Shown here: positions 44,250-52,893 of the stretch, piece after piece | How positions within the stretch are numbered: position 1 is the stretch's first letter | Layout of the letters: every line of letters begins with the position of its first letter | Origin: Pseudoxanthomonas suwonensis J47 | GTDB lineage: Bacteria; Pseudomonadota; Gammaproteobacteria; Xanthomonadales; Xanthomonadaceae | NCBI RefSeq assembly: GCF_000513955.1 | Contig: NZ_AZUZ01000006.1 | Span: 1-64,000 of the forward strand | Direction: 5' to 3' | DNA: 64,000 nt | Position numbers and translations under genes: made by a program | Notes under the pieces: generated by a model | Seen by the model: the letters and a program-made list of their open reading frames with translations, nothing else | What the model was told of the DNA's origin: nothing | Database searches by the model: none

Positions 44250-45095
44250 TCAGCCGGCGAACAACCCGCGGACGTCGTCCGCCAGGTACGGCATCAGGAC
44301 CGAGGCCGGAACCTCGACGGTCTGCACGCCGTCCGCGTACGGCCCCACCTGGTACGGCGGGAACACGAAGCGCAGCGCGCCGATCCGGCCGTCGGCGCCG
44401 GGCACCGGCTCGAACTGGGCGAAGTTCTCCGGCCTGGGCTCGGTGCCCTGGTCGATGGTCTTCAGCGCCATCGCCAGCAGGTTGGCCCGCTCCTCCGGCG
44501 CCAGCGCCTCGTCGGAGGCGCGGATGTGGGCGGCGGTGCCGAGCTGCTCGCCGATATAGGCGGCCACCGGCTCCCAGCCCTCGCGCGAGGCCAGCAGGCT
44601 CTCGGCGGTCAGCATGCGCTGCTGCTTCGGCAGCCAGACGAAACGCGCCACCAGCGGCTGGCCATGCGCGCCGCCGGTATAGAGGCTGCCGTCGGCGGCC
44701 ACCGCGACCACGTCGGCGGTCCGCACCAGCTGGCGGAAGCCCAGCGACAGCTCGTAGGGCGCGGTCGGGTTGGCGTCGAGCCCGGCCACGGCCTGCTGCA
44801 GCTCGGCGCGCGCCGCCTCGGCGTAGCCGTGGAGGGCGCGGGCCAGGCCCGGCTCGGCATCGATGCCCGGCGGGTAGCTGATCCCGACCACGTAGCGCGG
44901 GTCGGTCTCGATCACGTCTTCCAGCACCAGCGGCGTGGCCGTGGTGCCCGGCCCCTCGCCCGCGGCCTCCGCGCCGGCTTCGGCCTGCGGGGTGGCCGGG
45001 GCGGGCGCGGGCGCCTCGCGCCGGCACCCGGCCAGCAGGGCCAGGGCCAGCAGCGCCGGGATGGCAGGCCAGGTGTGGGTCGGATTCATGCTCAT
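44250..45095 (-). CDS. RsiV-like (DUF3298/DUF4163) lipoprotein
   Basis: 281 residues. Signal with lipobox (LLALALLAGCRREA, Cys24), an Ala/Pro/Glu linker, then a domain with YVVGISYPPGIDAEP, LYTGGAHGQPLVARFVWLP (the GGAH signature of DUF3298) and FVFPPYQVGPYADGVQTVEV near the C-terminus. RsiV of Bacillus uses this fold to bind lysozyme; most Gram-negative members are uncharacterised. GAGG precedes the ATG. It is 6 bases from cfa, so probably co-transcribed. Confidence 0.85.
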   Translation of the reverse strand: MSMNPTHTWPAIPALLALALLAGCRREAPAPAPATPQAEAGAEAAGEGPGTTATPLVLEDVIETDPRYVVGISYPPGIDAEPGLARALHGYAEAARAELQQAVAGLDANPTAPYELSLGFRQLVRTADVVAVAADGSLYTGGAHGQPLVARFVWLPKQQRMLTAESLLASREGWEPVAAYIGEQLGTAAHIRASDEALAPEERANLLAMALKTIDQGTEPRPENFAQFEPVPGADGRIGALRFVFPPYQVGPYADGVQTVEVPASVLMPYLADDVRGLFAG

Positions 45096-45143
45096 GCTGC
45101 ACCTCCTCTGTGCACCGGCATGCGGACCATGCCGGCAGTGTAG

Positions 45144-45431
45144 TCATTCCCCGACCAGGTCGGCGTAGTCCGGATGGCGGGCGATCCAGGCCGCCGCATA
45201 GGAACAGGCGGGGACCACCTTCCAGCCCTGGCTGCGGGCGTGGTCGAAAGCGGCCTGGACCAGGCGCCCGGCCAGCCCCCGGCCACCGATCGCCTGCGGG
45301 ACCCCGGTATGGTCGATGACCATCCGCCCGTCGGGGGCGCGGTGGTAGACCAGTTCCGCCAGCTGGCCGTCCAGCTCGAGCTGGAAACGCTGGCCGGAGG
45401 GGTCGTGGCGGATTTCGGGCTGGTCGTTCAT
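45144..45431 (-). CDS. small GNAT-like protein (YidJ/YjdJ family)
   Basis: 95 residues. Short single-domain acetyltransferase-like fold: QLELDGQLAELVYHRAPDG, IGGRGLAGRLVQAAFDHARS (acetyl-CoA loop GGRGLAG) and VVPACSYAAAWIARHPDYAD. Such minimal GNATs bind acetyl-CoA; substrates are unknown. The start at ATG 45431 is the family start; the longer frame upstream has no support. It lies 48 bases upstream of the RsiV-like gene. Confidence 0.85.
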   Translation of the reverse strand: MNDQPEIRHDPSGQRFQLELDGQLAELVYHRAPDGRMVIDHTGVPQAIGGRGLAGRLVQAAFDHARSQGWKVVPACSYAAAWIARHPDYADLVGE

Positions 45432-45555
45432 GTCGGGGGCTCCTAGGGGCAAAAACAGACGCATTGCGTCACATTCTGGCCGTGATGCAGGGCAGAAAGG
45501 GCGCTGCCTATGCTGAACAGGCTGGCTGAACCGCTCATCAAGGCCGCGTGAATCT

Positions 45556-45594
45556 GGCATGTCTCCTGCTTCAACCCCGTCAAGGAGACATGCC
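45556..45594 (+). promoter_or_regulatory. hairpin masking a ribosome binding site and ATG
   Basis: GGCATGTCTCCT (45556-45567) and AGGAGACATGCC (45583-45594) are exact reverse complements with a 15-base loop. The right arm contains AAGGAG and the ATG at 45590, so pairing would hide the initiation signal of the longer form of the next gene. The ATG at 45620 lies outside the hairpin but has no Shine-Dalgarno. Confidence 0.8.
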
Positions 45595-45796
45595 CGGCGC
45601 CGGGCAGAGAGCACAGACGATGGATGCATTCGAACGTAACACCGCCAGCGAAATGGACAACGACGCCTCCCTGCTGGAGGGCCTGTTCCAGCTGGCCGTG
45701 AGCGGCCATACCGAGGGCTGGGAGTACGAGCACCTCGCCGCCGAGGTCTACCAGCGCCTCGAGCACGCCTACGCCGCCGAACCGCAACCGCACTGA
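45590..45796 (+). CDS. small hypothetical protein
   Basis: 68 residues from ATG 45590, or 58 from ATG 45620 (MDAFERNTASEMDNDASLLE). Acidic, helical-looking, with LLEGLFQLAVSGHTEGWEYE and AAEVYQRLEHAYAAE; no signal or membrane span. Unrecognised. The AAGGAG is only two bases from the first ATG, tighter than usual, so start choice is open. It is flanked by the hairpin at 45556-45594 and a strong terminator, so it is a real transcription unit. Confidence 0.6.
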   Translation: MPGAGQRAQTMDAFERNTASEMDNDASLLEGLFQLAVSGHTEGWEYEHLAAEVYQRLEHAYAAEPQPH

Positions 45797-45843
45797 TCAA
45801 CGGTTCCAGGGGGAGACGGGCGCAGGAGGGGGCGGCCCGTCCC

Positions 45844-45877
45844 ACAGCCCCGCCCATCGGGCGGGGCTGTTTTTTTT
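45844..45877 (+). terminator. strong intrinsic terminator
   Basis: ACAGCCCCGCCC (45844-45855) and GGGCGGGGCTGT (45859-45870) form a perfect 12-bp stem with loop ATC, running into eight T residues (45870-45877). It ends the small plus-strand unit and faces the H1-like gene. Confidence 0.95.
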
Positions 45878-45886
45878 CGGCCCCCG

Positions 45887-46627
45887 TCAGCGGCGGTCGC
45901 GCTTGCGCTGGTTGCGCCGGTCCTGGGTACCGGCACTGCCCTGGGTCGCGCGCAGCCGCGCTTCCCCCGCATGCAGGTCCTGCAGCGTCGCCGGGTCGGC
46001 GGTGCCGGCCTGCGCGGCGCCGGGGTCATGCCCGCCATGGGGATCCTCGAGCAGCCGCCACGGCGGCGTCTGCTTCGCCTGCTCCTGCTTCGCCTCCAGC
46101 AGTTCGCGGGTATGGGTCAGCGCGTCTTCCGGCGTCGGCGCGCTGGACGGGACGGGGGGCGCCTCGGGCGGCCTGCGCCGGGAACGGGCGGGCGACTTCG
46201 CCTCGCCGGCCCCTCGCGCCGTCCTGGCAGCGGTCTTCCTGGCCGTAGGGCCCCTGGCGACCTTGCGCGGCGCCTTCTTCGCGGCCGTCTTCCTGGCGAC
46301 GGTTTTCTTCGCCACCGCCTTCCTGGCCCTCGTATTCTTCGCCGTCGCCCTGGGCGGCGCGGCCTTCTTCGCGGCCTTGCGGACGGTCTTCCCCGCAGGC
46401 GCCTTCTTTGCTGCCGCCTTCCTGGCCGGTGCCTTCTTCGCCGCGACCCTGCCGGTCGCCTTCTTCCCCGGGGTCTTCGCTGCCGCGGTCTTGCGGGTGG
46501 CGGTCTTCGCAGCCTTCTTCGCGGTCTTCTTCGTGGCTTTCTTCGCGATCTTCCCGGCCGCCTTTTTCGCCGCCGTCTTCTTCGTCGCGCTGCGGGAGCC
46601 GGTTTTCCGTGCCGTGCGGGTTGCCAT
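45887..46627 (-). CDS. histone H1-like Lys/Ala-rich DNA-binding protein
   Basis: 246 residues from ATG 46627, preceded by GGAGGTGG. Residues 1 to about 150 consist of KKTA/AKKA-type repeats (for example ATKKTAKKAAKTATRKTA), like eukaryotic H1 tails, AlgP and chlamydial HctB, and should bind DNA non-specifically. The C-terminal part is different: Pro-rich (RRRPPEAPPVPSSAPTPE), then a helix (ELLEAKQEQAKQTPPWRLLE) and a basic end. Repeat number varies between strains in this class. It may act in nucleoid compaction or envelope gene regulation. Confidence 0.85.
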   Translation of the reverse strand: MATRTARKTGSRSATKKTAAKKAAGKIAKKATKKTAKKAAKTATRKTAAAKTPGKKATGRVAAKKAPARKAAAKKAPAGKTVRKAAKKAAPPRATAKNTRARKAVAKKTVARKTAAKKAPRKVARGPTARKTAARTARGAGEAKSPARSRRRPPEAPPVPSSAPTPEDALTHTRELLEAKQEQAKQTPPWRLLEDPHGGHDPGAAQAGTADPATLQDLHAGEARLRATQGSAGTQDRRNQRKRDRR

Positions 46628-46697
46628 CTCCACCTCCGTCTGTCGGACGGAGGCGACGGTGGCATGCCCGGCATTCACGCCGGGTGAGCGCGCCGGC

Positions 46698-47315
46698 TCA
46701 GCGGAAGCTCGGGTTGAGCAGCTGGCCGAGGAACACGTTCACCAGCCGCGGCTCCATCGCCAGCATGAACATCACGCCGAACACCGCGCCGGCCAGGTGC
46801 GCGCTGTGGTTGACGTTGTCCCCGCCCTTGCGGTCCATCCAGATGCTGTAGCCGACGTAGAACACCGCGTACAGGATCGCCGGCGCCGGGATGAAGAACA
46901 CGAAGATCAGCGACCACGGCTGGATCAGGATGAAGGCGAACAGCACCGCCGACACCGCCCCGGAAGCGCCCAGGCTGAAGTAGTTCGGGTTCTTCTGGTT
47001 CTTCAGGTAGCTGGGCAGGATCGAGACCACCAGCGCGGCCAGGTAGAACAGCGGATAGGTCAGCACGCTGCCGGTCAGCTGCCGCATCACCTGCTCGATC
47101 AGCCGGCCGAAGAAGAACAGCGTGACCAAGTTGAACAGCAGGTGCGGGAAGTCCGCGTGCAGGAAGCCGTAGCTGACCAGCCGCCAGTACTCGTGCTTGC
47201 GCGCCACCGCCGGCGGCCACAGGATCAGGCGGTCGACGATGCGGCGGTCGTTGAAGGCCAGCCACGACAGCAGCGCGGTGGCGGCGATCAGCAGCAGGGT
47301 GATGGGGCTGGACAT
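46698..47315 (-). CDS. rhomboid-family intramembrane serine protease
   Basis: 205 residues from ATG 47315. Six hydrophobic spans; the catalytic Ser is in SLGASGAVSAVLFAF (GxSG) and the catalytic His in NHSAHLAGAVFGVMF. HADFPHLLFNLVTLFFFG provides the conserved His/Asn of TM2. Cleaves membrane substrates within the bilayer; target unknown. The neighbour upstream is the POT transporter, 8 bases away, so they may be co-transcribed. Confidence 0.92.
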   Translation of the reverse strand: MSSPITLLLIAATALLSWLAFNDRRIVDRLILWPPAVARKHEYWRLVSYGFLHADFPHLLFNLVTLFFFGRLIEQVMRQLTGSVLTYPLFYLAALVVSILPSYLKNQKNPNYFSLGASGAVSAVLFAFILIQPWSLIFVFFIPAPAILYAVFYVGYSIWMDRKGGDNVNHSAHLAGAVFGVMFMLAMEPRLVNVFLGQLLNPSFR

Positions 47316-47323
47316 CGCGATCC

Positions 47324-48889
47324 TCAGGTTCCGGCCGGGCGGTAGTTGTCGACCATCCGGTAGCTGCGCGCGTACAGCCCGAACACCAGCGCCGCCACCA
47401 GGGCGAATGCCGCGAAGAAGAACATCTGGAACGCGGTCGTGCTCAACCCGGTGCCGGCGATGCTGCCGGTCACCGTGTCGTTGCGCACCGCCGCATTGGC
47501 CAGCAGCACCCACAGGTTGCCGATGGTCGTGGTCAGGTTCCAGAAGCTCATGACCACGCCCTTCATCGCCGCCGGCGCCTGGCTGTAGGCGAACTCCAGG
47601 CCGGTGGCCGAGACCAGCACCTCGCCGAAGGTCAGCAGCGCGTACGGCAGCACCTGCCAGACGATCGACATCGGCTCGCCGCCGTCCATGACCACCTGGA
47701 TGCCGCCGATCACGATCCACGACAGGCCGCTGAAGGCGATGCCGGCGGTCATCCGCCGCAGCGCGGTCGGCTCCCAGCCGAAGCGGCGCAGCGCCGGGTA
47801 CAGGACCAGGTTGTTGAACGGGATCAGGATCATCACCAGGGCCGGGTTCAGCGCCTGCATCTGCGAGGACACGAACCACTCCGGCTTGGTCATCTCGTTG
47901 CCCTGGATCACCCAGGTCGAGGCCTTCTGGTCGAACAGCGAGAAGAACGGCGTGGTCAGGGCGAAGATCACCAGCACCCGCAGCACGCTGCGCGCACCGT
48001 CCACGGCCACGTCGGAGTGCACGCCGCGGGCGCGCTCCAGCTGCATCCAGGCGCCGCCGCCGACGCCGGCCAGCAGGACCACCAGCGCCACGCACAGCGC
48101 GATGACGAAGCCCAGCGACGGCACCAGCGCCAGCGACGCGACCGCCAGCGCCACGCCGGCCACCGCCAGCCACAGTCCGCCCCGGCCCTGCCCCGGCGCC
48201 TGCGCCAGCAGCGCGGTGCGGATCACCTTCGAGAACGCATCCGGGTCCTCGGTGCGCGCTGGCGGCAGCATCACGTAGCGCTTGCGGCCCAGCCAGAACA
48301 CGAAGGTGGCCACGAACATCAGCAGGCCGGGGATGCCGAACGCCACCGCCGGGCCGAAGTTCTTCAGGAACAGCGGCATCAGCAGCGAGGCGAACAGCGA
48401 GCCGAAGTTGATGATCCAGTAGAAGGCGTCGAAGACGATCTTCGCCAAGTGCTTGTTCGACTGGTTGAACTGGTCGCCCATGAACGAGGCCACCAGCGGC
48501 TTGATGCCGCCGGCGCCCAGCGCGATCAGCGCCAGGCCGGTGAAGAAGCCGGCGCGGTTGTCCTCGAACAGCGCCAGGCAGGCATGGCCGGCGCAATAGA
48601 CCAGCGAGAACCAGAGGATGGTGTTGTACTTGCCGAAGAAGCGGTCGGCCAGGTACCCGCCCAGCAGCGGGAAGAAGTACACACCGATCATGAAGGTGTG
48701 CATCAGGTCCTTGGCGGCCAGTTCCCGCTCCTGCCCGGCCATGATGTGCTGCAGCAGGGTCGAGGTGATCAGGAACTGCACCAGGATGTTGCGCATCCCG
48801 TAGAAGCTGAAGCGTTCGCAGGCCTCGTTGCCGATGATGTTGGCGATCTGGCGGGGCATGCGCGCCTTGGCGGCGGCGGTATCGGTCAT
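47324..48889 (-). CDS. POT-family proton-dependent oligopeptide transporter
   Basis: 521 residues from ATG 48889. ANIIGNEACERFSFYGMRNI is the ExxERFxYYG-type signature of the POT/PTR2 family (proton and peptide binding), and GYLADRFFGKYNTILWFSL is the second conserved segment. About fourteen spans. Imports di- and tripeptides. It fits with the exported Dcp and M14 peptidases in the window. Long reading frames extending upstream of this ATG lie antisense to the M14 and phosphatase genes and are not real. Confidence 0.93.
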   Translation of the reverse strand: MTDTAAAKARMPRQIANIIGNEACERFSFYGMRNILVQFLITSTLLQHIMAGQERELAAKDLMHTFMIGVYFFPLLGGYLADRFFGKYNTILWFSLVYCAGHACLALFEDNRAGFFTGLALIALGAGGIKPLVASFMGDQFNQSNKHLAKIVFDAFYWIINFGSLFASLLMPLFLKNFGPAVAFGIPGLLMFVATFVFWLGRKRYVMLPPARTEDPDAFSKVIRTALLAQAPGQGRGGLWLAVAGVALAVASLALVPSLGFVIALCVALVVLLAGVGGGAWMQLERARGVHSDVAVDGARSVLRVLVIFALTTPFFSLFDQKASTWVIQGNEMTKPEWFVSSQMQALNPALVMILIPFNNLVLYPALRRFGWEPTALRRMTAGIAFSGLSWIVIGGIQVVMDGGEPMSIVWQVLPYALLTFGEVLVSATGLEFAYSQAPAAMKGVVMSFWNLTTTIGNLWVLLANAAVRNDTVTGSIAGTGLSTTAFQMFFFAAFALVAALVFGLYARSYRMVDNYRPAGT

Positions 48890-49036
48890 CTCGGGGTCTG
48901 TCGCAAAAGAAGCCGAGGGTACCCGATCCGCCGCAGGCACCGGAACCCGGACGCCCGGCGCGGCGGCCCGGCATGGCCCCCGCCGGCGGCCGGCTGGCAT
49001 CATGGCGGCTTGCCCCTTGCCGGACCCGTCCCGACC

Positions 49037-50845
49037 ATGCCCTCGCGCGCTCCCTGGCTCCGCCTCCTGTCCATCCCGCTGGCCGTGATGTCGGCGCTCG
49101 CTCCCGCCGCGGCCGCCACGCCGCCGGCCGCGAACCCGGACCTGTCCACGGTTGCCGAGCGTTCCGGCTTCCAGCGCACCGGCCGCTACGCCGAGGTCGG
49201 GGAACTGGCCGCCGCGTTCCAGGCGCGCTGGCCGGACCGGGTGGCGGTCCGCAGCTTCGGCACCACGCCGGAGGGCCGGCCGATGCACGTGCTGGTGGTG
49301 ACCGCCACCGGCGCGTTCGAGCCGGAAGAGGCACGCCGCCGCAACCTGCCGGTGGTGCTGGTCCAGGGCGGCATCCACGCCGGCGAGTCCGACGGCAAGG
49401 ACGCCGGCTTCCTGGCCCTGCGCGAGGTGCTCGAGGGCAAGGCCGCGCCCGGCGCGCTGGACCGGCTGGTATGGCTGTTCGTGCCGGTGTTCAACGTCGA
49501 CGGCCACGAGCGCTTCGGCCGCTGGAACCGTCCCAACCAGCGCGGCCCGGAGGAAATGGGCTGGCGCACCACCGCGCAGAACTTCAACCTCAACCGCGAC
49601 TACGTGAAGGCCGACTCGCCGGAAATGCGGGCGATGCTGCGCCTGGTGCAGGAATGGGACCCGCTGGCCACGGTCGACCTGCACGCCACCGACGGCGCGC
49701 AGTTCGAGCACGACATCTCCTTCCAGGTCGAACCGCTGCACGCCGGCGACGCGGCCCTGCGCGAGATCGGCCGCGCCTGGCGCGACGGCGTCGCCGCCGA
49801 CCTGGCGGAAGCCGGTTCGCTGCCACTGGTGTTCTATCCGGAGTTCGTGGTCGAGGACGATCCGGCCTCCGGCTTCGAGGACGGGGTGGCCCCGCCGCGC
49901 TTCTCGCACGGCTATTTCCTGCTGCGCAACCGCCTGGGCATGCTGGTCGAGACGCACTCGTGGAAGCCGTATCCGGAACGCGTGCGCGCCACCCGCAGCG
50001 CGGTGGTCTCGGTGCTGGAGCACATCGCCCGCGAGGGTGCGAAGTGGCGCCGCATCGCCAGCGAGGCCGATGCCCGCGCCGCGCGCCTGCCCGGCAGGGA
50101 GGAGCCGCTGGCGTGGAAGGCTACCGACGAGGCGCGCACGGTCGAGTTCCGCGGCTACGCCTACACGCGCACGCCGTCGGAGGTTTCCGGCGCGCTGATG
50201 ACGCGCTACGACGAGACCACTCCGCAGGTCTGGCGCCTGCCGCTGCGCGACCACGTGGTACCGGCGCTGAGCGCCACCGCGCCGCGCGCCGGCTACCTGG
50301 TGCCGCCGGCGTGGGTCGATTTCGTGCGCCCCACGCTTGATGCGCATGGCGTGTCCTACCGCCGCCTCGACCAGGCCTGGCCGGCCGCGCCGGTACAGGC
50401 CTTCCGCAGCGAATCGCCGGACTTCGCCGCGCGCCCGGTGGAAGGCCGGCAGCGCCTCACCGTGCAGGGCGAGTGGAAACCGGAAAGCCGCGACATCGGC
50501 GCCGGCGCACTGTACGTGCCGGCCGGCCAGCCGCTGGCGCGACTGGTGCTGGCCCTGCTGGAACCGCAGGCGCCGGACTCCCTGGCCGCCTGGGGCGGGT
50601 TCAACAACGCCTTCGAACGCAAGGAGTACATGGAGCCGTACGTGGCCGAAGAGGTTGCCCGGCAGATGCTGGACGCCGACCCTGCGCTGCGCGAAGAATT
50701 CCGCCAGCGCCTGGCCTCGGACCCGGGGTTCGCCGCCGACCCGGATGCGCGCCTGGACTTCTTCTACCGGCGCCATCCGGCCTGGGACGAACGCTACGGC
50801 CTGTACCCCGTGTTGCGCCTGGACCAGCCCCCGCCCGAACGCTGA
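49037..50845 (+). CDS. M14-family metallocarboxypeptidase, exported
   Basis: 602 residues from ATG 49037. Signal peptide (LLSIPLAVMSALAPAAAA), then an M14 zinc carboxypeptidase domain: QGGIHAGESDGKDAGFLALR carries the HxxE zinc motif, and VDLHATDGAQFEHD the third His. The C-terminal half (about 350-600) is a long extra region. It ends with Tyr/Trp-rich segments. Related proteins of Xanthomonads are annotated as secreted M14 peptidases. The 7-base gap to the next gene suggests co-expression. Confidence 0.88.
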   Translation: MPSRAPWLRLLSIPLAVMSALAPAAAATPPAANPDLSTVAERSGFQRTGRYAEVGELAAAFQARWPDRVAVRSFGTTPEGRPMHVLVVTATGAFEPEEARRRNLPVVLVQGGIHAGESDGKDAGFLALREVLEGKAAPGALDRLVWLFVPVFNVDGHERFGRWNRPNQRGPEEMGWRTTAQNFNLNRDYVKADSPEMRAMLRLVQEWDPLATVDLHATDGAQFEHDISFQVEPLHAGDAALREIGRAWRDGVAADLAEAGSLPLVFYPEFVVEDDPASGFEDGVAPPRFSHGYFLLRNRLGMLVETHSWKPYPERVRATRSAVVSVLEHIAREGAKWRRIASEADARAARLPGREEPLAWKATDEARTVEFRGYAYTRTPSEVSGALMTRYDETTPQVWRLPLRDHVVPALSATAPRAGYLVPPAWVDFVRPTLDAHGVSYRRLDQAWPAAPVQAFRSESPDFAARPVEGRQRLTVQGEWKPESRDIGAGALYVPAGQPLARLVLALLEPQAPDSLAAWGGFNNAFERKEYMEPYVAEEVARQMLDADPALREEFRQRLASDPGFAADPDARLDFFYRRHPAWDERYGLYPVLRLDQPPPER

Positions 50846-50851
50846 GCCGCC

Positions 50852-51730
50852 ATGAACGCCGCCCTGCCCCGCTTCCTCGCCTGCCTGCTGCTCTGCGTCG
50901 GCCTGACGGGAGGCGCGGCGGCGGCGAATGACGACGACGGCGCGGGTGCCACGCACGCCGCGCCGGACTTCACCCTCGTCACCCTCAACCTGTACCACGA
51001 CCGCGACGACTGGCCGCGGCGGCGCGAACAGATCGTGGCCGAGCTGCGCCGCCTGCAGCCGGATGCCGTCGCGCTGCAGGAAGTCCTGCAGCACGAGGAC
51101 CTGCCGAACCAGGCCGCGTGGCTGGCCAACGAAATGGGCTACGACTGGCATTTCGTCACCACCGATCCACCCAGCCAGTCTCGGCGCTACGGCAACGCCG
51201 TGCTCACCCGGCAGGCGCCGCTGGAGCTGGGCGAGACCCTGCTGCATCCGCTGGAGGACCACCGCACCGCCGGCTTCGTGCGCGTGCTCGCCGGTGGACG
51301 GCCGCTCAACCTCTACGTCACCCACCTGTACTGGGCGCCCGATGGCGCGGAGACGCGCGCCCGCCAGCTGGCCGACCTGATGGCCTACATCGAGGCGACT
51401 TCCGCCGGCGCGCCTTCGCTCATCGCCGGCGACTTCAACGCCGAAGCCGACGCGCCGGAGCTGCACCCGCTGCGCGAACGCTGGATCGACGCCTGGACCG
51501 CGCTGCATCCGCACGTCCCGCTCGCCGAAGCCACCACGCTCAATCCCGCCTACTTCACCGTGCCGGCGCGGGTCGACCACGTGTTCGTGGAAGCCGGCCG
51601 GCTGAAGCCGGTGGAGGCGCGGCTGCTGTTCACCGAAGCGGACGCGGAAGGCACCTGGGCCTCCGACCATCGCGGCCTGCTGGTGCGCGTCCGCCTGAAG
51701 GAGCACGCCGGCGCGGCGGCCGCGCCGTGA
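50852..51730 (+). CDS. endonuclease/exonuclease/phosphatase-fold secreted protein
   Basis: 292 residues with a signal peptide (FLACLLLCVGLTGGAAAA). EEP fold: FTLVTLNLYHDRDDWPRR, RLQPDAVALQEVLQH (metal-binding Glu), YVTHLYWAPDG, LIAGDFNAEADAPEL (the GDFN motif) and SDHRGLLVRV (catalytic Asp-His). Could be a phospholipase/phosphodiesterase or nuclease; the fold alone does not decide. It is 7 bases behind the M14 gene and probably in the same operon. Confidence 0.88.
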   Translation: MNAALPRFLACLLLCVGLTGGAAAANDDDGAGATHAAPDFTLVTLNLYHDRDDWPRRREQIVAELRRLQPDAVALQEVLQHEDLPNQAAWLANEMGYDWHFVTTDPPSQSRRYGNAVLTRQAPLELGETLLHPLEDHRTAGFVRVLAGGRPLNLYVTHLYWAPDGAETRARQLADLMAYIEATSAGAPSLIAGDFNAEADAPELHPLRERWIDAWTALHPHVPLAEATTLNPAYFTVPARVDHVFVEAGRLKPVEARLLFTEADAEGTWASDHRGLLVRVRLKEHAGAAAAP

Positions 51731-51832
51731 TGCCTGCCGCGGTTTAATGTTTCGCACACGCAGCCTTCGCGCGATGCGTGCGTGGCGAACGCGAGGATGC
51801 CGGTTCCCCTTCGATCCGACAGGAACCGCACG

Positions 51833-52399
51833 ATGAGCCATCTCACCGGGAAACGCGTCGCCATCCTCGCCAGCGACGGCTTCGAGGAATCCGAACTGCT
51901 GGAACCGCTGCGCGCCCTGCGCGAACACGGCGCCGAGGTCGACGTGGTCTCCCCGGGCAGCGGCACGATCCAGGGCATGCGCCACTTCGACAAGGGCGAG
52001 AGCGTCAAGGTCGACCGCAAGGTCGGCGATGCCAGCGCCGGCGACTACGACGCCCTGGTCATCCCCGGCGGCCTGTTCAATCCGGACGCGCTGCGCAACG
52101 ACGACGACGCGATCCGCTTCACCCGCGCCTTCTTCGAGGCCGGCAAGCCGGTCGGCGCGATCTGCCACGGCCCATGGGTGCTGGTGAACGCCGGCGTGGT
52201 CGAGGATCGCGAGCTGACTTCGGTCGCGAACATCCAGCGCGACCTGGAGAACGCCGGCGCCCGCTGGGTCGACCGCGAGGTCGTCGTCGACCAGGGCCTG
52301 GTCACCAGCCGTACCCCGAAGGACCTGCCGGCGTTCTGCGCCAAGCTGGTCGAGGAGATCGCCGAGGGCCGCCATGCCGGCCAGGAGGCCGCCGCATGA
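51833..52399 (+). CDS. PfpI/DJ-1 family protein
   Basis: 188 residues from ATG 51833. Class I glutamine amidotransferase-like fold: KRVAILASDGFEESELLEPL, DYDALVIPGGLFNPDALR and VGAICHGPWVLVNAGVVEDR with the nucleophilic Cys-His pair of the elbow. Members are proteases, glyoxalases or deglycases in different bacteria (YhbO/PfpI-like); stress protection is likely. The stop overlaps the ATG of the next (broken) gene as ATGA. Confidence 0.92.
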   Translation: MSHLTGKRVAILASDGFEESELLEPLRALREHGAEVDVVSPGSGTIQGMRHFDKGESVKVDRKVGDASAGDYDALVIPGGLFNPDALRNDDDAIRFTRAFFEAGKPVGAICHGPWVLVNAGVVEDRELTSVANIQRDLENAGARWVDREVVVDQGLVTSRTPKDLPAFCAKLVEEIAEGRHAGQEAAA

Positions 52400-52820
52400 G
52401 GAAGATGCTGCAGGGCACCGCCCTGGTCGCCGGCGGGCTGGCGGTACTGCTGCTGGCTGCCTGCCGCCCCGATGCACCCGAGGCCACGCCGGCCGAAACC
52501 GCCGCCAGCAGCGTCCAGGACGCCGCCGCGCCCCAACCTGCCGCTGGCGAAGCGACCCTGGACCCGGCTGCACCGCCGCCGGGCGCCACGGCCGAGGCCA
52601 CCGCGGTGGTCAACACCCACTGGCAATGCGGTGACCAGCGCGTAGCCGTACGCTTCGACAATGCGGCGCAGACGGTCACCGTGGTCCACGACCGCGGCGA
52701 GATGGTCCTGCCGCAGGAGATGGCAACGAGTTCTGGACCAAGGGCCCGACCGCCACCCTCACCCTGTCCGGTACCCCTGCACGCGAGTGCAGCGAGATCG
52801 GCGCCAACGGCGCCCCCTGA
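52396..52820 (+). pseudogene. MliC-type lysozyme inhibitor lipoprotein, frameshifted
   Basis: Begins as a lipoprotein (LAVLLLAACRPDAPEA, lipobox Cys around 23), has an Ala/Pro linker, then the MliC domain starts correctly: NTHWQCGDQRVAVRFDNAAQ and MVLPQEM. The reading frame then diverges. In the neighbouring frame, from the GATGGC at 52719, NEFWTKGPTATLTLSGTP and ECSEIGANGAP continue to a stop at 52818-52820, exactly the rest of an MliC domain. What is missing is the short SASGARY-like loop. The upstream frame has no nearby stop and yields a nonsense tail. Confidence 0.85.
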
Positions 52821-52842
52821 CCCGTCCCCGAGGCGGAAAGGA

Positions 52843-52865
52843 AACGGCCCCGCATTGCGGGGCCG
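52843..52865 (-). terminator. htpX terminator
   Basis: CGGCCCCGC and GCGGGGCCG make a 9-bp stem with a 3-base loop; on the minus strand TTT follows. It lies 30 bases after the htpX stop. On the plus strand it would also end the MliC unit. Confidence 0.7.
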
Positions 52866-52893
52866 CTCCATATCCGGAAGTCGCAAGGACCAC

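Noticed and set aside
47324-52573. An open minus-strand frame of 1749 codons across the M14, phosphatase and PfpI genes
   Set aside because: Only the part from ATG 48889 has protein features (POT transporter). The rest is antisense to three well-supported genes; open antisense frames are common at this GC content.
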